Of a stretch of 64,000 nt of DNA, positions 27,943 through 37,435 are shown one piece after another. The notes below the pieces were generated by a model that did not search any database, was not told the origin of the DNA, and saw only the letters and a list, made by a program, of their open reading frames with translations. Where the stretch lies: contig NZ_FOFI01000003.1 of the NCBI RefSeq assembly GCF_900110605.1, positions 434,001 to 498,000 on the forward strand. The letters are read 5' to 3'. Position 1 is the stretch's first letter; each line of letters opens with the position of its first letter. Source of the stretch: Epilithonimonas lactis (GTDB taxonomy: Bacteria; Bacteroidota; Bacteroidia; Flavobacteriales; Weeksellaceae). A program made the position numbers and the translations under genes.

Positions 27943-30198
27943 ATGAACTACAGTTCCGAACTCAAAAAATTTCTCACCAGCCAATACATCTATTCCGGAG
28001 CAAGGATCGCTTTGGCAATAGTGATTCCAAGCATTATCTTGGCGCAGTTTGGTTTGCTTAAGGAATACTTTCTCTTCCCGCTCGGAACCAGTTTTGTAGG
28101 ATTGACGGATCAGCAAGGTCCATTTATACGTAGAAGAAATACATTAATACTTTCCATTTTTTCTTTCTTTCTCATTGCACTTTTAGCAAGTTTGGTGAAG
28201 GAGTTTCCGATTGCCGTGTATCTGGAGATCATCATTTTCGGATTTTTCTTTTCGATGATCGGCGTTTACGGTCTGAGACTCGCCACCTTCGGATCCATTG
28301 CGCTTGTAGTTCTGAGTATCTTTATTGATGGACATTTGACTGGTGAGGACATTCTCAAAAGCACCTTCATCTTTTTCCTGGGATGCGTGTGGTTTTTTGT
28401 GATTTTTATGATTGTCTCCAAGCTCCAGCCTTACAAGTTGGCAAGTCAGGTCGTAGGGGAAAATTACCTGGAATTAGCAGATTATCTTAGAATTAAAGCT
28501 AAATATTACACGAAAAATCCTGATTTCAACGAGTTATTGAATCAACTGATCACTCAACAGATCAAGATCAAAAACCATCAGGAAGACACGCGAGAGATTG
28601 TTTTCAAAACCAGACAGATTGTGAACGAATCTACTACGCAAAGTAGAATTCTAATGTTGATGTTCCTCAATTCCTTCGATCTGTTTGATAAGCTCTTGAC
28701 TTCCGAAAACGACTACAAAAGGATGACGCAGGTTTTTGGAGACACAACGCTGTTTCACAAGATCCATGATTATCTTTTGGCGATGGCAGATGAGATCACC
28801 AACCTAGGAATTTCACTTCAAAGCGGTTTGACATTTAGACAAATTACTAATTTTGATAATGAGCTGAAGAAGATCTACGACGATTTCTTCGACCATAGAT
28901 CACAAAGATTTTCATCAGAAACCTTGGAAGATTTCATGATGATGCGTCAGGTTTTGATGAGAATCACAGAGATCACAGATGAGGTGAAAACCATTATGAC
29001 GGTACATTCTCAAGATAAAAAACTCGCCAAAAGTTTATCTTCCGGATTGGATTATTCTAAGTTTTTACCGAAAGAGGAAAAGATGAATTTGAAAGTTCTA
29101 TTTTCTAATTTCTCACTTAATTCTGGACATTTCCGTCACGCAATAAGAGTGACGATTGCGTTATTGATCGGTTACATCGTCTCAAGATTTGAGATCCTTG
29201 GAATTGGGCATTCGTATTGGATTTTGATAACAATTATTGCGATTCTTAAACCCGCTTATTCCACCACCAAACACAGGAATCTTCTCCGATTGTTTGGAAC
29301 CATTGCCGGCGGAGTGATTGCTTATATTATTTTATATTTTGTCAAAGATCCAGGCGCTATTTTGGTCATTCTTTTATTAAGTATGATCTTGTGTTTCAGT
29401 TTATTGAAGTCAAAATATTTCTGGGCAGTTTTATTTATGACAATCTACATTTTCTTGTCTTTCAATTTCTTAAGACCTGGAAACGTGAATGTTATTTTTA
29501 AAGATAGAATTCTGGATACTTTAATTGGTGGTGCAGTGACTTTTCTGGTAGCCTACTTTATCTTGCCAGTTTGGGAGCATACGCAGAATTTGGATCTGAT
29601 GAAAAAATCGTCCAAAAGCAATCTCGATTATTTCCGATTGATCATGGATCATTTTATGAAAAAAGAACTGCATGATCAGGATTTCAGGATAAGCAGAAAA
29701 AATGCGATCATCGATCTGGCGAATCTCTCCGACAACTTTCAAAGGATGATATCAGATCCAAAAAATCAGCAAAGAAAATTGGAAACGGTCCACCAGTTCG
29801 TCACAACAACGCATTTGATTACCGCTTACACCGCATCATTATCGCAATATGCAAAGTCTGGCCATGAGTTTCCGGAAATCGATTTTCAAAATTGGAAGAT
29901 CAAGATCTCTGCAGAGTTGTTGCGCACTTCTTCCCTACTCTTCCAGCAAGATCTGGATGAACAGACGAGAACGGAAAGTCACATCAAGCCGGAAGATCAG
30001 GTTTTTGACCTATTGGAAAAACGAAAAGCGGAATTGGAAAACCAAGCGATTTCAAATGAGCGAACGTTTACTGTCAGCCATTTGACCGAGATCAAGAACA
30101 TCAGAGAACTTTTGGCACTGATTTACGACGTTGCGAAAGACCAAAGAAAGATCATCGAGGAATATCGCATCTATCAATCCACAACTGCGAAACAGTAA
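27943..30198 (+). CDS. FUSC-family inner membrane transporter
   Basis: A 751-residue protein of the FUSC/YccS-YhfK family. Two blocks of about six hydrophobic helices (about 15-165 and 405-545) are each followed by a long cytoplasmic helical segment. The second block (FRHAIRVTIALLIGYIVSRF, then SYWILITIIAILKPAYSTTKHR, then RLFGTIAGGVIAYII) is the most typical. Family members are linked to export of aromatic acids and similar compounds; the substrate here is unknown. It is a single gene whose 3' end overlaps the convergent PPTase gene by 25 bases. Confidence 0.9.
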   Translation: MNYSSELKKFLTSQYIYSGARIALAIVIPSIILAQFGLLKEYFLFPLGTSFVGLTDQQGPFIRRRNTLILSIFSFFLIALLASLVKEFPIAVYLEIIIFGFFFSMIGVYGLRLATFGSIALVVLSIFIDGHLTGEDILKSTFIFFLGCVWFFVIFMIVSKLQPYKLASQVVGENYLELADYLRIKAKYYTKNPDFNELLNQLITQQIKIKNHQEDTREIVFKTRQIVNESTTQSRILMLMFLNSFDLFDKLLTSENDYKRMTQVFGDTTLFHKIHDYLLAMADEITNLGISLQSGLTFRQITNFDNELKKIYDDFFDHRSQRFSSETLEDFMMMRQVLMRITEITDEVKTIMTVHSQDKKLAKSLSSGLDYSKFLPKEEKMNLKVLFSNFSLNSGHFRHAIRVTIALLIGYIVSRFEILGIGHSYWILITIIAILKPAYSTTKHRNLLRLFGTIAGGVIAYIILYFVKDPGAILVILLLSMILCFSLLKSKYFWAVLFMTIYIFLSFNFLRPGNVNVIFKDRILDTLIGGAVTFLVAYFILPVWEHTQNLDLMKKSSKSNLDYFRLIMDHFMKKELHDQDFRISRKNAIIDLANLSDNFQRMISDPKNQQRKLETVHQFVTTTHLITAYTASLSQYAKSGHEFPEIDFQNWKIKISAELLRTSSLLFQQDLDEQTRTESHIKPEDQVFDLLEKRKAELENQAISNERTFTVSHLTEIKNIRELLALIYDVAKDQRKIIEEYRIYQSTTAKQ

Positions 30199-30785
30199 TT
30201 ATCAAAGAAATTGATTCTTGCTTTGAAGAAATCTTCATTCTGATCATCATAAACTCTGCATTTTACAGACAGTTCTTCTTTTAGATTGAACGGCAATACA
30301 TCGTAATGCTTTTTCAAAGACCAATGTTTGCTGTGATGGATCTTGTAAAGCGCTTCTTTCACGCACCAGATTGCCGTCAGGAAATCCACTTCCTCTGCGT
30401 CATCGATGAAATTATTTTCGTGAAGGATAAATTTGTGTCGGATATTTTTGATCTTCTCTTTTCGCTTTTCGATATCGATACCGATCTTGTTTTTTGAGAT
30501 CGCCAAACCTGCCAGCGGAAAAGAATGACTCACAGAGATCTGAAGATCATTGGGGAAAAGGTAAGGTTCGCCATCTTCTTTGTAAAGGATCTTGTGATTG
30601 GGAAGCACAGATTTCAGCATTTTTCTCACCATCAGAACCTCAGCGATCTTGTTCGGATGATAGTTCAGGATCTTGTTTTGATTTTCTGGTTCCAGCAAGA
30701 TCTCAGGGTCCAACTCTTCATCCTTATCAAATTCCCAAATGAGAATGGTGGCAACATCGTCGGAAAGATCTTTGTAAAGTGGCAT
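30174..30785 (-). CDS. 4'-phosphopantetheinyl transferase
   Basis: A 203-residue Sfp/AcpT-type PPTase, which attaches the phosphopantetheine arm to acyl- or peptidyl-carrier proteins. The magnesium-binding GIDIEK (Asp104, Glu106) and WCVKEALYK (residues 140-148) motifs are intact, and SVSHS precedes them. The small size is shorter than Sfp. No NRPS or PKS gene is visible in the window, so it could serve the fatty-acid ACP or genes elsewhere. Confidence 0.92.
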   Translation of the reverse strand: MPLYKDLSDDVATILIWEFDKDEELDPEILLEPENQNKILNYHPNKIAEVLMVRKMLKSVLPNHKILYKEDGEPYLFPNDLQISVSHSFPLAGLAISKNKIGIDIEKRKEKIKNIRHKFILHENNFIDDAEEVDFLTAIWCVKEALYKIHHSKHWSLKKHYDVLPFNLKEELSVKCRVYDDQNEDFFKARINFFDNYCFAVVD

Positions 30786-30908
30786 TGGAAATTATTGTTT
30801 TGCTAATTTAATAAAAACAAAATGATCACCAAAAATAAACCAACAATGCGCTCAACTTAAAAATTCCTTAAATTTTTATATTTAAGATGTTGTTAACAAT
30901 TAAGCAAG

Positions 30909-30916
30909 TAAATTTG
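30909..30916 (+). promoter_or_regulatory. -7 element before the small protein at 30927
   Basis: TAAATTTG, 10 bases before the ATG. A TTG at 30890-30892 is 16 bases upstream, slightly short for a -33 element. Confidence 0.5.
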
Positions 30917-30926
30917 CAGTATCAAA

Positions 30927-31304
30927 ATGAGAAATGGTATTATATATTTACTGATGTGCATTTTTCTACTGTTTACGGTAGAGAACAAGCAATCTCTTGA
31001 TTTCCAGCCAGATTTCGGAAGTCAGAATATCTCATCTCAATTTTTTTCATTTGCAAAAAAGCATCGCTCCACTCATTCTTTGGAGAGAACCTCTTTGCAG
31101 CAGATCAATGATTCTTTGGATTCTCCGGAAGAATTTGATCTTGGTCTTTCAAATGCCTTCAATGCCATTGCTGTTCTAACTGTTTTTGGCCTAGGTTACC
31201 TTTTACATCTGTATTTCAAACGTAATAAACAGAAATTCCACGAGCCGGAAACAATTATCTATTCGATAAGAAGGTTCATTCTGCTGCGTTCTATCCGTAT
31301 TTAA
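30927..31304 (+). CDS. Small membrane-associated protein of unknown function
   Basis: I do not recognise this 125-residue protein. It has an N-terminal hydrophobic segment (residues 4-18), a polar Ser/Gln-rich middle, a second clear membrane helix (about 77-96, AIAVLTVFGLGYLLHLYF), and a basic C-terminal tail with several Arg and Ile. It is 152 bases upstream of the RND adaptor gene and has its own -7 element. A role in the adjacent efflux system is only a suggestion from position. Confidence 0.6.
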   Translation: MRNGIIYLLMCIFLLFTVENKQSLDFQPDFGSQNISSQFFSFAKKHRSTHSLERTSLQQINDSLDSPEEFDLGLSNAFNAIAVLTVFGLGYLLHLYFKRNKQKFHEPETIIYSIRRFILLRSIRI

Positions 31305-31456
31305 ACATCACGTTTTCAAAGACCTTATTACCCTTATTCCAAAGTGGTAACATTCCTTGTTGTCTTTGAGATTTCCCGTATTCAACATTTCACTGAATTT
31401 GATGGTCTTATGATCATTGATTCAACATTCAATTAAAAAAATAAAACTTATCAAAA

Positions 31457-32539
31457 ATGAAAAGAGTCACATTTTCTGTTGCTCTCAGCGCCTTGCTGAT
31501 TATCTTTAGCTGTAAAGACAAAAAAGAAGAAAAAGAAGAAAAGGTCGTGTATCCAACTACCACAGCGGTAAAAATGGATACGGTCATCACCAAAGAATTC
31601 GTTTCCCAGATCAGATCGGAAAAGAACATCGAAATCAGAGCCCAGGAAAAAGGCTTTCTGGAAAAAATATATGTGGATGAAGGTCAGCACGTACAGGCCG
31701 GACAAGTCTTGTTCAAAATTATGCCTCAACTTTATCAGGCTGATGTTTTAAAGGCTAAAGCAGAAGTGGCACAGGCCGAGATCGAGTTACAGAATTCCAG
31801 CACGCTAGCCAACAGCAATGTCGTTTCCATCAACGAAAAAAGAATGGCGAAAGCAAAACTGGATGCTGCAAAAGCTGAATTGAATCTTGCTCAGACGCAC
31901 CTATCATTCACCACCATCAGAGCGCCATTTTCCGGGATCATCAACCGTCTTCCACTCAAATTAGGAAGTCTTGTAGATGAAGGTGATTTACTCACAAGCC
32001 TTTCCGACAACGGTGGGATCTACGCTTATTTCAATGTTTCGGAGCCAGAATATATCAATTACCAAACACACTCTGCTGAACGTGGCAACAACCAAGTTTC
32101 CCTGCTAATGGCCAATGGCGAAGCGTTCCCAGACAAAGGTATCATCCAAACCATTGAAGGTGAATTTGATAATGAAACTGGAAACATCGCTTTCCGAGCC
32201 AAATTCCCAAATCCAAATCAGTTATTGAGAAATGGCGAAACGGGAAAGGTACAGATGACAATGCCGTTGAAGAATGCGCTCATCATTCCACAAAAAGCAA
32301 CCTACGAAATTCAAGATCAGATCTATGTTTTCGTGGTGGATAAGAACGGAAAAGTAAGTTCCAAAAACGTGAAGGTGGCTTACAATCTTCCAGATCTTTA
32401 TGTGATCTCCGAAGGTCTTAATGAAAACGATAAGTTCCTGTTGGAAGGTGTCCAAAAAGTGAAGGACGACCAGAAAGTGGAAACCAAATTCCAAGATCCA
32501 AAGAAAGTCTTGAACTCTCTGAAATTACAGGCAAACTAA
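31457..32539 (+). CDS. RND efflux adaptor (MFP) lipoprotein
   Basis: The periplasmic adaptor of an AcrAB-type pump, 360 residues. The signal peptide ends in lipobox IIFSC (cysteine 19), followed by a Lys/Glu-rich linker. The lipoyl halves are KGFLEKIYVDEGQHVQAGQVLFKI and, after the helical hairpin, FTTIRAPFSGIINRLPLKLGSLVDEG (each read as a motif). Beta-barrel and membrane-proximal domains follow. It is the first gene of the adaptor-RND-OMF operon. Confidence 0.94.
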   Translation: MKRVTFSVALSALLIIFSCKDKKEEKEEKVVYPTTTAVKMDTVITKEFVSQIRSEKNIEIRAQEKGFLEKIYVDEGQHVQAGQVLFKIMPQLYQADVLKAKAEVAQAEIELQNSSTLANSNVVSINEKRMAKAKLDAAKAELNLAQTHLSFTTIRAPFSGIINRLPLKLGSLVDEGDLLTSLSDNGGIYAYFNVSEPEYINYQTHSAERGNNQVSLLMANGEAFPDKGIIQTIEGEFDNETGNIAFRAKFPNPNQLLRNGETGKVQMTMPLKNALIIPQKATYEIQDQIYVFVVDKNGKVSSKNVKVAYNLPDLYVISEGLNENDKFLLEGVQKVKDDQKVETKFQDPKKVLNSLKLQAN

Positions 32540-32633
32540 GATAAAAATGATAAATGATGATTGATAAATGATTCCGACTCCTGGTCTAAAATCTTTTTCG
32601 TCTATCATCTATTGTCTAAAAAAATAATTTTTT
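32540..32633 (+). repeat. Word-like spacer (ATGATAAATGAT and GTCTA words)
   Basis: The gap between adaptor and RND genes is made of repeated words: AAATGATAAATGATGATTG, TAAATGATT, then GTCTAAAATC, CGTCTATCATC and TTGTCTAAA. Similar ATGATT wording is found at 53834-53875 and 56945-57006. Confidence 0.4.
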
Positions 32634-35600
32634 ATGTTTAAGAAATTCATTCGCAGACCAGTTCTGTCTATCGTGATCTCTTTGATCATCGTATTTTTAG
32701 GGATTTTATCTTTGGTAAAATTGCCTGTTACCCAGTTTCCATCGATCTCACCGCCGAAAGTCAACATCACGGCAGAATATCCTGGAGCCAACAACGAATT
32801 GCTCATCAAATCCGTCGTTATTCCTCTGGAACGTGGACTCAATGGCGTTCCCGGAATGAAATATATGACTTCCGATGCAGGTAACGATGGCGAGGCTTCC
32901 ATCCAGGTCGTGTTCGATCTGGGAACCGACCCGAATGTTGCAGCAGTCAATGTTCAGAATCGTGTTTCATCGGTTGTCAATAAGCTTCCGCCATTGGTCG
33001 TGCGTGAAGGTGTGAAGATCACCCGTGAGGAACCGAATATGCTAATATACATCAACCTTTACAGTGACGACCCAAAAGCTGATCAGAAATTCCTGTTCAA
33101 TTATGCCGATATCAATGTGATGTCCGAACTCAGAAGGGTGAATGGTGTTGGTAATGCCGATATCCTGGGAACCAGAGAATATGCGATGCGTATTTGGCTG
33201 AAACCTGATCGAATGACAGCCTACGACATTTCGGCTGACGAGGTGATGGAAGCTTTGAATGCGCAAAGTTTGGAAGCATCGCCCGGAAAAACAGGTGAAA
33301 GTTCCGGAAAACGCTCTCAGTCATTTGAATATATCCTGAAATATCCAGGCCGTTTCAACAATGAGAAAGATTATGGGAACATCATCCTGAAAGCCAAAAC
33401 CGATGGCGAATTTGTAAGGCTGAAAGATGTAGCTGATGTAGAATTTGGCTCATCGATGTATGATATCTACTCTACTCTAAACGGAAAACCTTCTGCAGCA
33501 ATTACATTGAAGCAATCTTACGGTTCTAACGCAAGCGATGTTATCAAAAATGTCAAATCATTAATGGCGGATCTTCAGAAAACAAGCTTCCCAAAAGGAA
33601 TGCATTATGAGATCAGTTATGACGTTTCCCGCTTCTTGGACGCATCCATCGAAAAGGTAATTCACACTTTATTTGAAGCGTTTATTCTAGTGGCAATCGT
33701 GGTTTTCCTATTCTTGGGAGATTGGCGTTCTACGTTAATACCGACGATTGCGGTTCCGGTTTCATTGGTAGGAACATTCGCCATTATGTCCGCTTTCGGA
33801 ATCACATTAAATTTAATTTCACTATTTGCCTTGGTAATGGCAATTGGAATCGTGGTCGATGATGCAATTGTCGTCATAGAAGCCGTCCACGCCAAGATGG
33901 AAGAAAAGCATCTCTCGCCGCTCAAGGCAACGGAAGAAGCCATGCACGAGATCAGCGGGGCAATTATTGCAATCACTTTGGTAATGGCTTCGGTGTTCAT
34001 TCCGGTAGCATTTATGTCTGGTCCGGTTGGGGTTTTCTATCGCCAATTTTCCATTACAATGGTTTCCTCAATCATTTTATCAGGCGTTGTGGCTTTAACT
34101 TTAACACCAGCTTTATGTGCTTTGATCCTCAAAAACAACCACGGCAAAGAGAAAAAGAAAACGCCGATCACCAGATTTTTGGATGGTTTTAATAACATCT
34201 TTACTGTTGGAGCAACCAAATATCACGGTTTGCTTAATAAAGTGGTGACCCGAAAAATGGTGACACTTCCACTACTCGTTCTTTTCTGCATCGGAACTTT
34301 CTTTTTGAGTAACAAATTACCAACAGGATTTATCCCAAGTGAAGATCAGGGAATGATCTATGCCATCATCCAAACGCCTCCTGGATTCACGCTCGAAAGA
34401 ACCAATCAGATCGCATTGCAATTGCAGAAAGCTTCCGAAGATATTGATGGGGTTTCGTCTGTTTCATCTTTGGCTGGTTATGAGATCTTGACCGAAGGAA
34501 CTGGATCCAACTCCGGAACGTGTCTGATCAATTTGAAAAGTTGGGACGAGAGAAAAGAATCTTCTACCGAGATCATCGAGCAATTGGAACAAAAAGCAAA
34601 AGAAATTCCCGGAGCAAATATCGAGTTCTTCCAACCGCCGTCAATCCCAGGTTATGGTGCTGCAGGTGGTTTTGAACTGAGACTTTTGGACAAAGCCGGA
34701 AGTGGTGATTATCACAAAATGGAAGAAGTAAGCAACGATTTTGTCAAGGAATTGAAAAAACGTCCGGAACTAGGTTCTGCATTCAGTTTCTACTCCGCGA
34801 GTTTCCCTCAATATATGTTGAAAATCGACAATGATCTGGCCGAACAAAAAGGCGTAACGATTGAAAAAGCAATGGACAATCTATCAACTTTGATCGGTTC
34901 CAATTACGAAACAAGTTTTATCCGATTCGACAGACCTTACAAAGTGATCGTCCAAGCAAGTCCGGAATATCGCGCAATGCCAACAGACATCCTGAAACTC
35001 TATGTGAAAAACGACAAAGACGAGATGGTTCCCTACTCCGATTTTATGCATCTGGAAAAAGTTTATGGACTGTCAGAGATCACGAGACATAATATGTACA
35101 ACTCTTCCGAGGTCAGCGGAACGCCAGCGCCAGGCTACAGTTCTGGAGATGCAATCAAAGCTATCCAGGAAGTGGCGGACAAAACGTTGCCAAGAGGTTT
35201 CGGTATCGATTGGGCGGGAATTTCCAAAGATGAAGTTTCCAGAGGGAATGAAGCGATCTATATTTTCTTAGTTTGTCTGGGATTTGTTTATCTGATCCTT
35301 TCCGCACAATACGAGAGTTTCATTTTGCCTTTGCCAATCATTTTGTCGTTGCCAACGGGGATTTTCGGCGCATTTTTATGCTTAAGTCTTTTCGGATTGG
35401 AGAACAATATCTACGCACAAGTTGCGATGGTGATGCTCATTGGATTACTTGGAAAGAACGCCGTTTTGATCGTAGAATTTGCGGTTCAGAAGAAAGCGGA
35501 AGAAGGACTTTCGACCAAAGAAGCCGCGTTGCAGGGAGCATCTTTGAGATTCCGTCCGATTTTGATGACATCATTCGCATTCATTGCCGGATTGATTCCT

Positions 35601-35828
35601 TTGGCTTTGGCAACTGGACCTGGCGCCGTTGGAAACAGAACGATTGGAACAGCTGCAGCTGGCGGAATGTTGATCGGAACTATTTTCGGATTGATGATCA
35701 TCCCAGGATTATACTACATTTTCGCCAACATTGCTGCGAAGTCCAAACTGACCTATTACGAAGAAGAAAATCCTTTAACAGAACAAACCGAACCTTACCA
35801 ACACGATGGAAAATTTGAAGACCAATAA
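32634..35828 (+). CDS. RND multidrug efflux transporter (AcrB/HAE1 family)
   Basis: The inner-membrane proton-driven pump of the tripartite system, 1064 residues, full length. The N-terminal FIRRPVLSIVISLIIVFLG, the TM4 proton-relay motif VVDDAIVVIEAV (two adjacent Asp), GVVALTLTPALCALIL in TM6, and GKNAVLIVEFA in TM10 are family marks. Two large periplasmic loops are present. The downstream outer-membrane gene overlaps its 3' end by 23 bases, consistent with translational coupling. Confidence 0.97.
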   Translation: MFKKFIRRPVLSIVISLIIVFLGILSLVKLPVTQFPSISPPKVNITAEYPGANNELLIKSVVIPLERGLNGVPGMKYMTSDAGNDGEASIQVVFDLGTDPNVAAVNVQNRVSSVVNKLPPLVVREGVKITREEPNMLIYINLYSDDPKADQKFLFNYADINVMSELRRVNGVGNADILGTREYAMRIWLKPDRMTAYDISADEVMEALNAQSLEASPGKTGESSGKRSQSFEYILKYPGRFNNEKDYGNIILKAKTDGEFVRLKDVADVEFGSSMYDIYSTLNGKPSAAITLKQSYGSNASDVIKNVKSLMADLQKTSFPKGMHYEISYDVSRFLDASIEKVIHTLFEAFILVAIVVFLFLGDWRSTLIPTIAVPVSLVGTFAIMSAFGITLNLISLFALVMAIGIVVDDAIVVIEAVHAKMEEKHLSPLKATEEAMHEISGAIIAITLVMASVFIPVAFMSGPVGVFYRQFSITMVSSIILSGVVALTLTPALCALILKNNHGKEKKKTPITRFLDGFNNIFTVGATKYHGLLNKVVTRKMVTLPLLVLFCIGTFFLSNKLPTGFIPSEDQGMIYAIIQTPPGFTLERTNQIALQLQKASEDIDGVSSVSSLAGYEILTEGTGSNSGTCLINLKSWDERKESSTEIIEQLEQKAKEIPGANIEFFQPPSIPGYGAAGGFELRLLDKAGSGDYHKMEEVSNDFVKELKKRPELGSAFSFYSASFPQYMLKIDNDLAEQKGVTIEKAMDNLSTLIGSNYETSFIRFDRPYKVIVQASPEYRAMPTDILKLYVKNDKDEMVPYSDFMHLEKVYGLSEITRHNMYNSSEVSGTPAPGYSSGDAIKAIQEVADKTLPRGFGIDWAGISKDEVSRGNEAIYIFLVCLGFVYLILSAQYESFILPLPIILSLPTGIFGAFLCLSLFGLENNIYAQVAMVMLIGLLGKNAVLIVEFAVQKKAEEGLSTKEAALQGASLRFRPILMTSFAFIAGLIPLALATGPGAVGNRTIGTAAAGGMLIGTIFGLMIIPGLYYIFANIAAKSKLTYYEEENPLTEQTEPYQHDGKFEDQ

Positions 35829-37251
35829 AAATATAATCGCCACTGCATTTATTTCATTAATGTTAATTGGATGCAAAGCACCGATGGCAACCAAAATTCA
35901 GGATCAGGTGAAAAAAACGATTCCTCAGAATTTTGATGACCAAGATATAGCCGAAAACAATTCCGGGATAACACCTTGGAAACAGTTTTTCACAGATTCG
36001 AATCTCGTCAATCTAATTGATGAAGCTCTGAAAAACAATCAGGAATTGATGATCACATTGCAGGAAATAGAAATCGCAAAAAGCGACGTGATGTACAAAA
36101 ACGGAAAACTGAGTCCAACGCTTGCCGCAAAATTAGGCGCTGGCGTAAGCAAAGCCGGAAGATACACTTCTGAAGGTGCCGGCGACGCGACGACCGAAAT
36201 AGAACCTGGAAGAGAAATGCCGGAGCCATTAGGAAACTTCGAAGGTGGATTGATGGCGAATTGGGAAGTCGATATTTGGGGCAAACTCAGAACTGAGAAA
36301 AAAGCGGCTGTTGCGCATTATCTTTCAACCGTTGAAGGCAAGAATTTCGTGCTGTCAAGTTTGATTTCCGAGGTGGCTGACAATTATTATGAGTTATTGT
36401 CGCTTGATAATCAGCTCGATATCATTCATCAATATATGGAATTGCAGAAAAAAGCATTGGACGTGGCGAAAATTCAAAAGCAAGCGATGGCAGCAACCGA
36501 ATTGGCCGTGAAGAAATTCGAGGCTGAGTTGGCAAAATCCAGCGCGACCGAATACGACCTCAAACAACAAATCACAGAAAAGGAAAATTCAATCAATGCT
36601 TTATTGGGCCGTTATCCGCAACAAATTGTAAGAACGAAGGAAAGTTTTATGTCCATCGTTCCGCAAACGGTTTACACGGGAATTCCGTCCCAGTTGTTGG
36701 CCAATCGTCCCGATATCAAGCAAGCCGAGCTGGAATTGGAAGCGGCAAAACTGGACGTGGATGCAGCGAGAAAAGAATTTTATCCGAGTCTGGAAATCAA
36801 TGCGACACTTGGTCTGGAAGCTTTCAATCCGACCTATTTGGCGAAGTTGCCGGAATCTATTGCATTCAACTTGGTTGGCGAATTGGCTGGTCCGCTTATT
36901 AACAAAACGGCGATTCAATCCAGATTCAAAACCGCGGATGCTAAACAAATCCAGGCTTTGTATGAATATGACAAAACCATTTTGAGTGCTTACATCGATG
37001 TGGCCAATCAAATGTCGAAAATCAAAAACCTTGATAAATACTATGAATTGAAAGCGCAGGAATCAAAAGCGTTGGATGACGGAATCGGCATTGCGAACCA
37101 ATTGTTCCGAAATTCCCGAGCCGATTATCTCGAGGTTTTGATGAATCAACGTGACGCGTTGGACGCCAAAATGGAACTCATCGAAGCTAAAGAAAGACAA
37201 TTGAGTTCAGTTGTCAATATTTACAAAAGCTTGGGTGGCGGCTGGAAGTAA
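35806..37251 (+). CDS. RND outer membrane factor (NodT/OprM-type lipoprotein)
   Basis: The outer-membrane exit duct, 481 residues, with lipobox LMLIGC (cysteine 23). The two TolC-like repeats start near SNLVNLIDEALKNNQELMI and near PSQLLANRPDIKQAELELEAA, the latter a signature of the NodT subfamily. GNFEGGLMANWEVDIWGKLR is also typical. It overlaps the pump gene by 23 bases and is followed by a strong terminator. Confidence 0.96.
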   Translation: MENLKTNKNIIATAFISLMLIGCKAPMATKIQDQVKKTIPQNFDDQDIAENNSGITPWKQFFTDSNLVNLIDEALKNNQELMITLQEIEIAKSDVMYKNGKLSPTLAAKLGAGVSKAGRYTSEGAGDATTEIEPGREMPEPLGNFEGGLMANWEVDIWGKLRTEKKAAVAHYLSTVEGKNFVLSSLISEVADNYYELLSLDNQLDIIHQYMELQKKALDVAKIQKQAMAATELAVKKFEAELAKSSATEYDLKQQITEKENSINALLGRYPQQIVRTKESFMSIVPQTVYTGIPSQLLANRPDIKQAELELEAAKLDVDAARKEFYPSLEINATLGLEAFNPTYLAKLPESIAFNLVGELAGPLINKTAIQSRFKTADAKQIQALYEYDKTILSAYIDVANQMSKIKNLDKYYELKAQESKALDDGIGIANQLFRNSRADYLEVLMNQRDALDAKMELIEAKERQLSSVVNIYKSLGGGWK

Positions 37252-37322
37252 ACCGCTGATGGCTATTTGCTAATTGCATCTAGCTTTGAGTCTAACATCT
37301 AAATTACACTATTTTTTACTTG

Positions 37323-37357
37323 AAATGCTTTCGGAATTTTCCGGGAGCATTTTTTTA
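37323..37357 (+). terminator. Terminator of the RND efflux operon
   Basis: AAATGCT...AGCATTT outer stem with CGGAA/TTCCG inner stem, followed by TTTTTTT. Confidence 0.85.
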
Positions 37358-37381
37358 TCAATTAAAAATAACAAATAAAAT

Positions 37382-37395
37382 ATACCGATTGGTAT
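37382..37395. promoter_or_regulatory. TetR operator, copy 1
   Basis: ATACC-GATT-GGTAT. The identical 14-mer is found at 38048-38061. It covers the -33 region of the TetR gene's promoter, which indicates autoregulation. Confidence 0.8.
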
Positions 37396-37406
37396 TTAAA
37401 ATTATA

Positions 37407-37414
37407 TATATTTG
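37407..37414 (+). promoter_or_regulatory. -7 element of the third TetR gene
   Basis: TATATTTG, 21 bases before the ATG at 37436. The TTG inside the operator is 15 bases upstream. Confidence 0.6.
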
Positions 37415-37435
37415 CAAAGTCAATTCAACTTCAAA

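Noticed and set aside
30174-30785. PPTase as partner of the amidoligase cluster
   Set aside because: It is about 19 kb away in a different unit, and the cluster has no carrier protein to modify.
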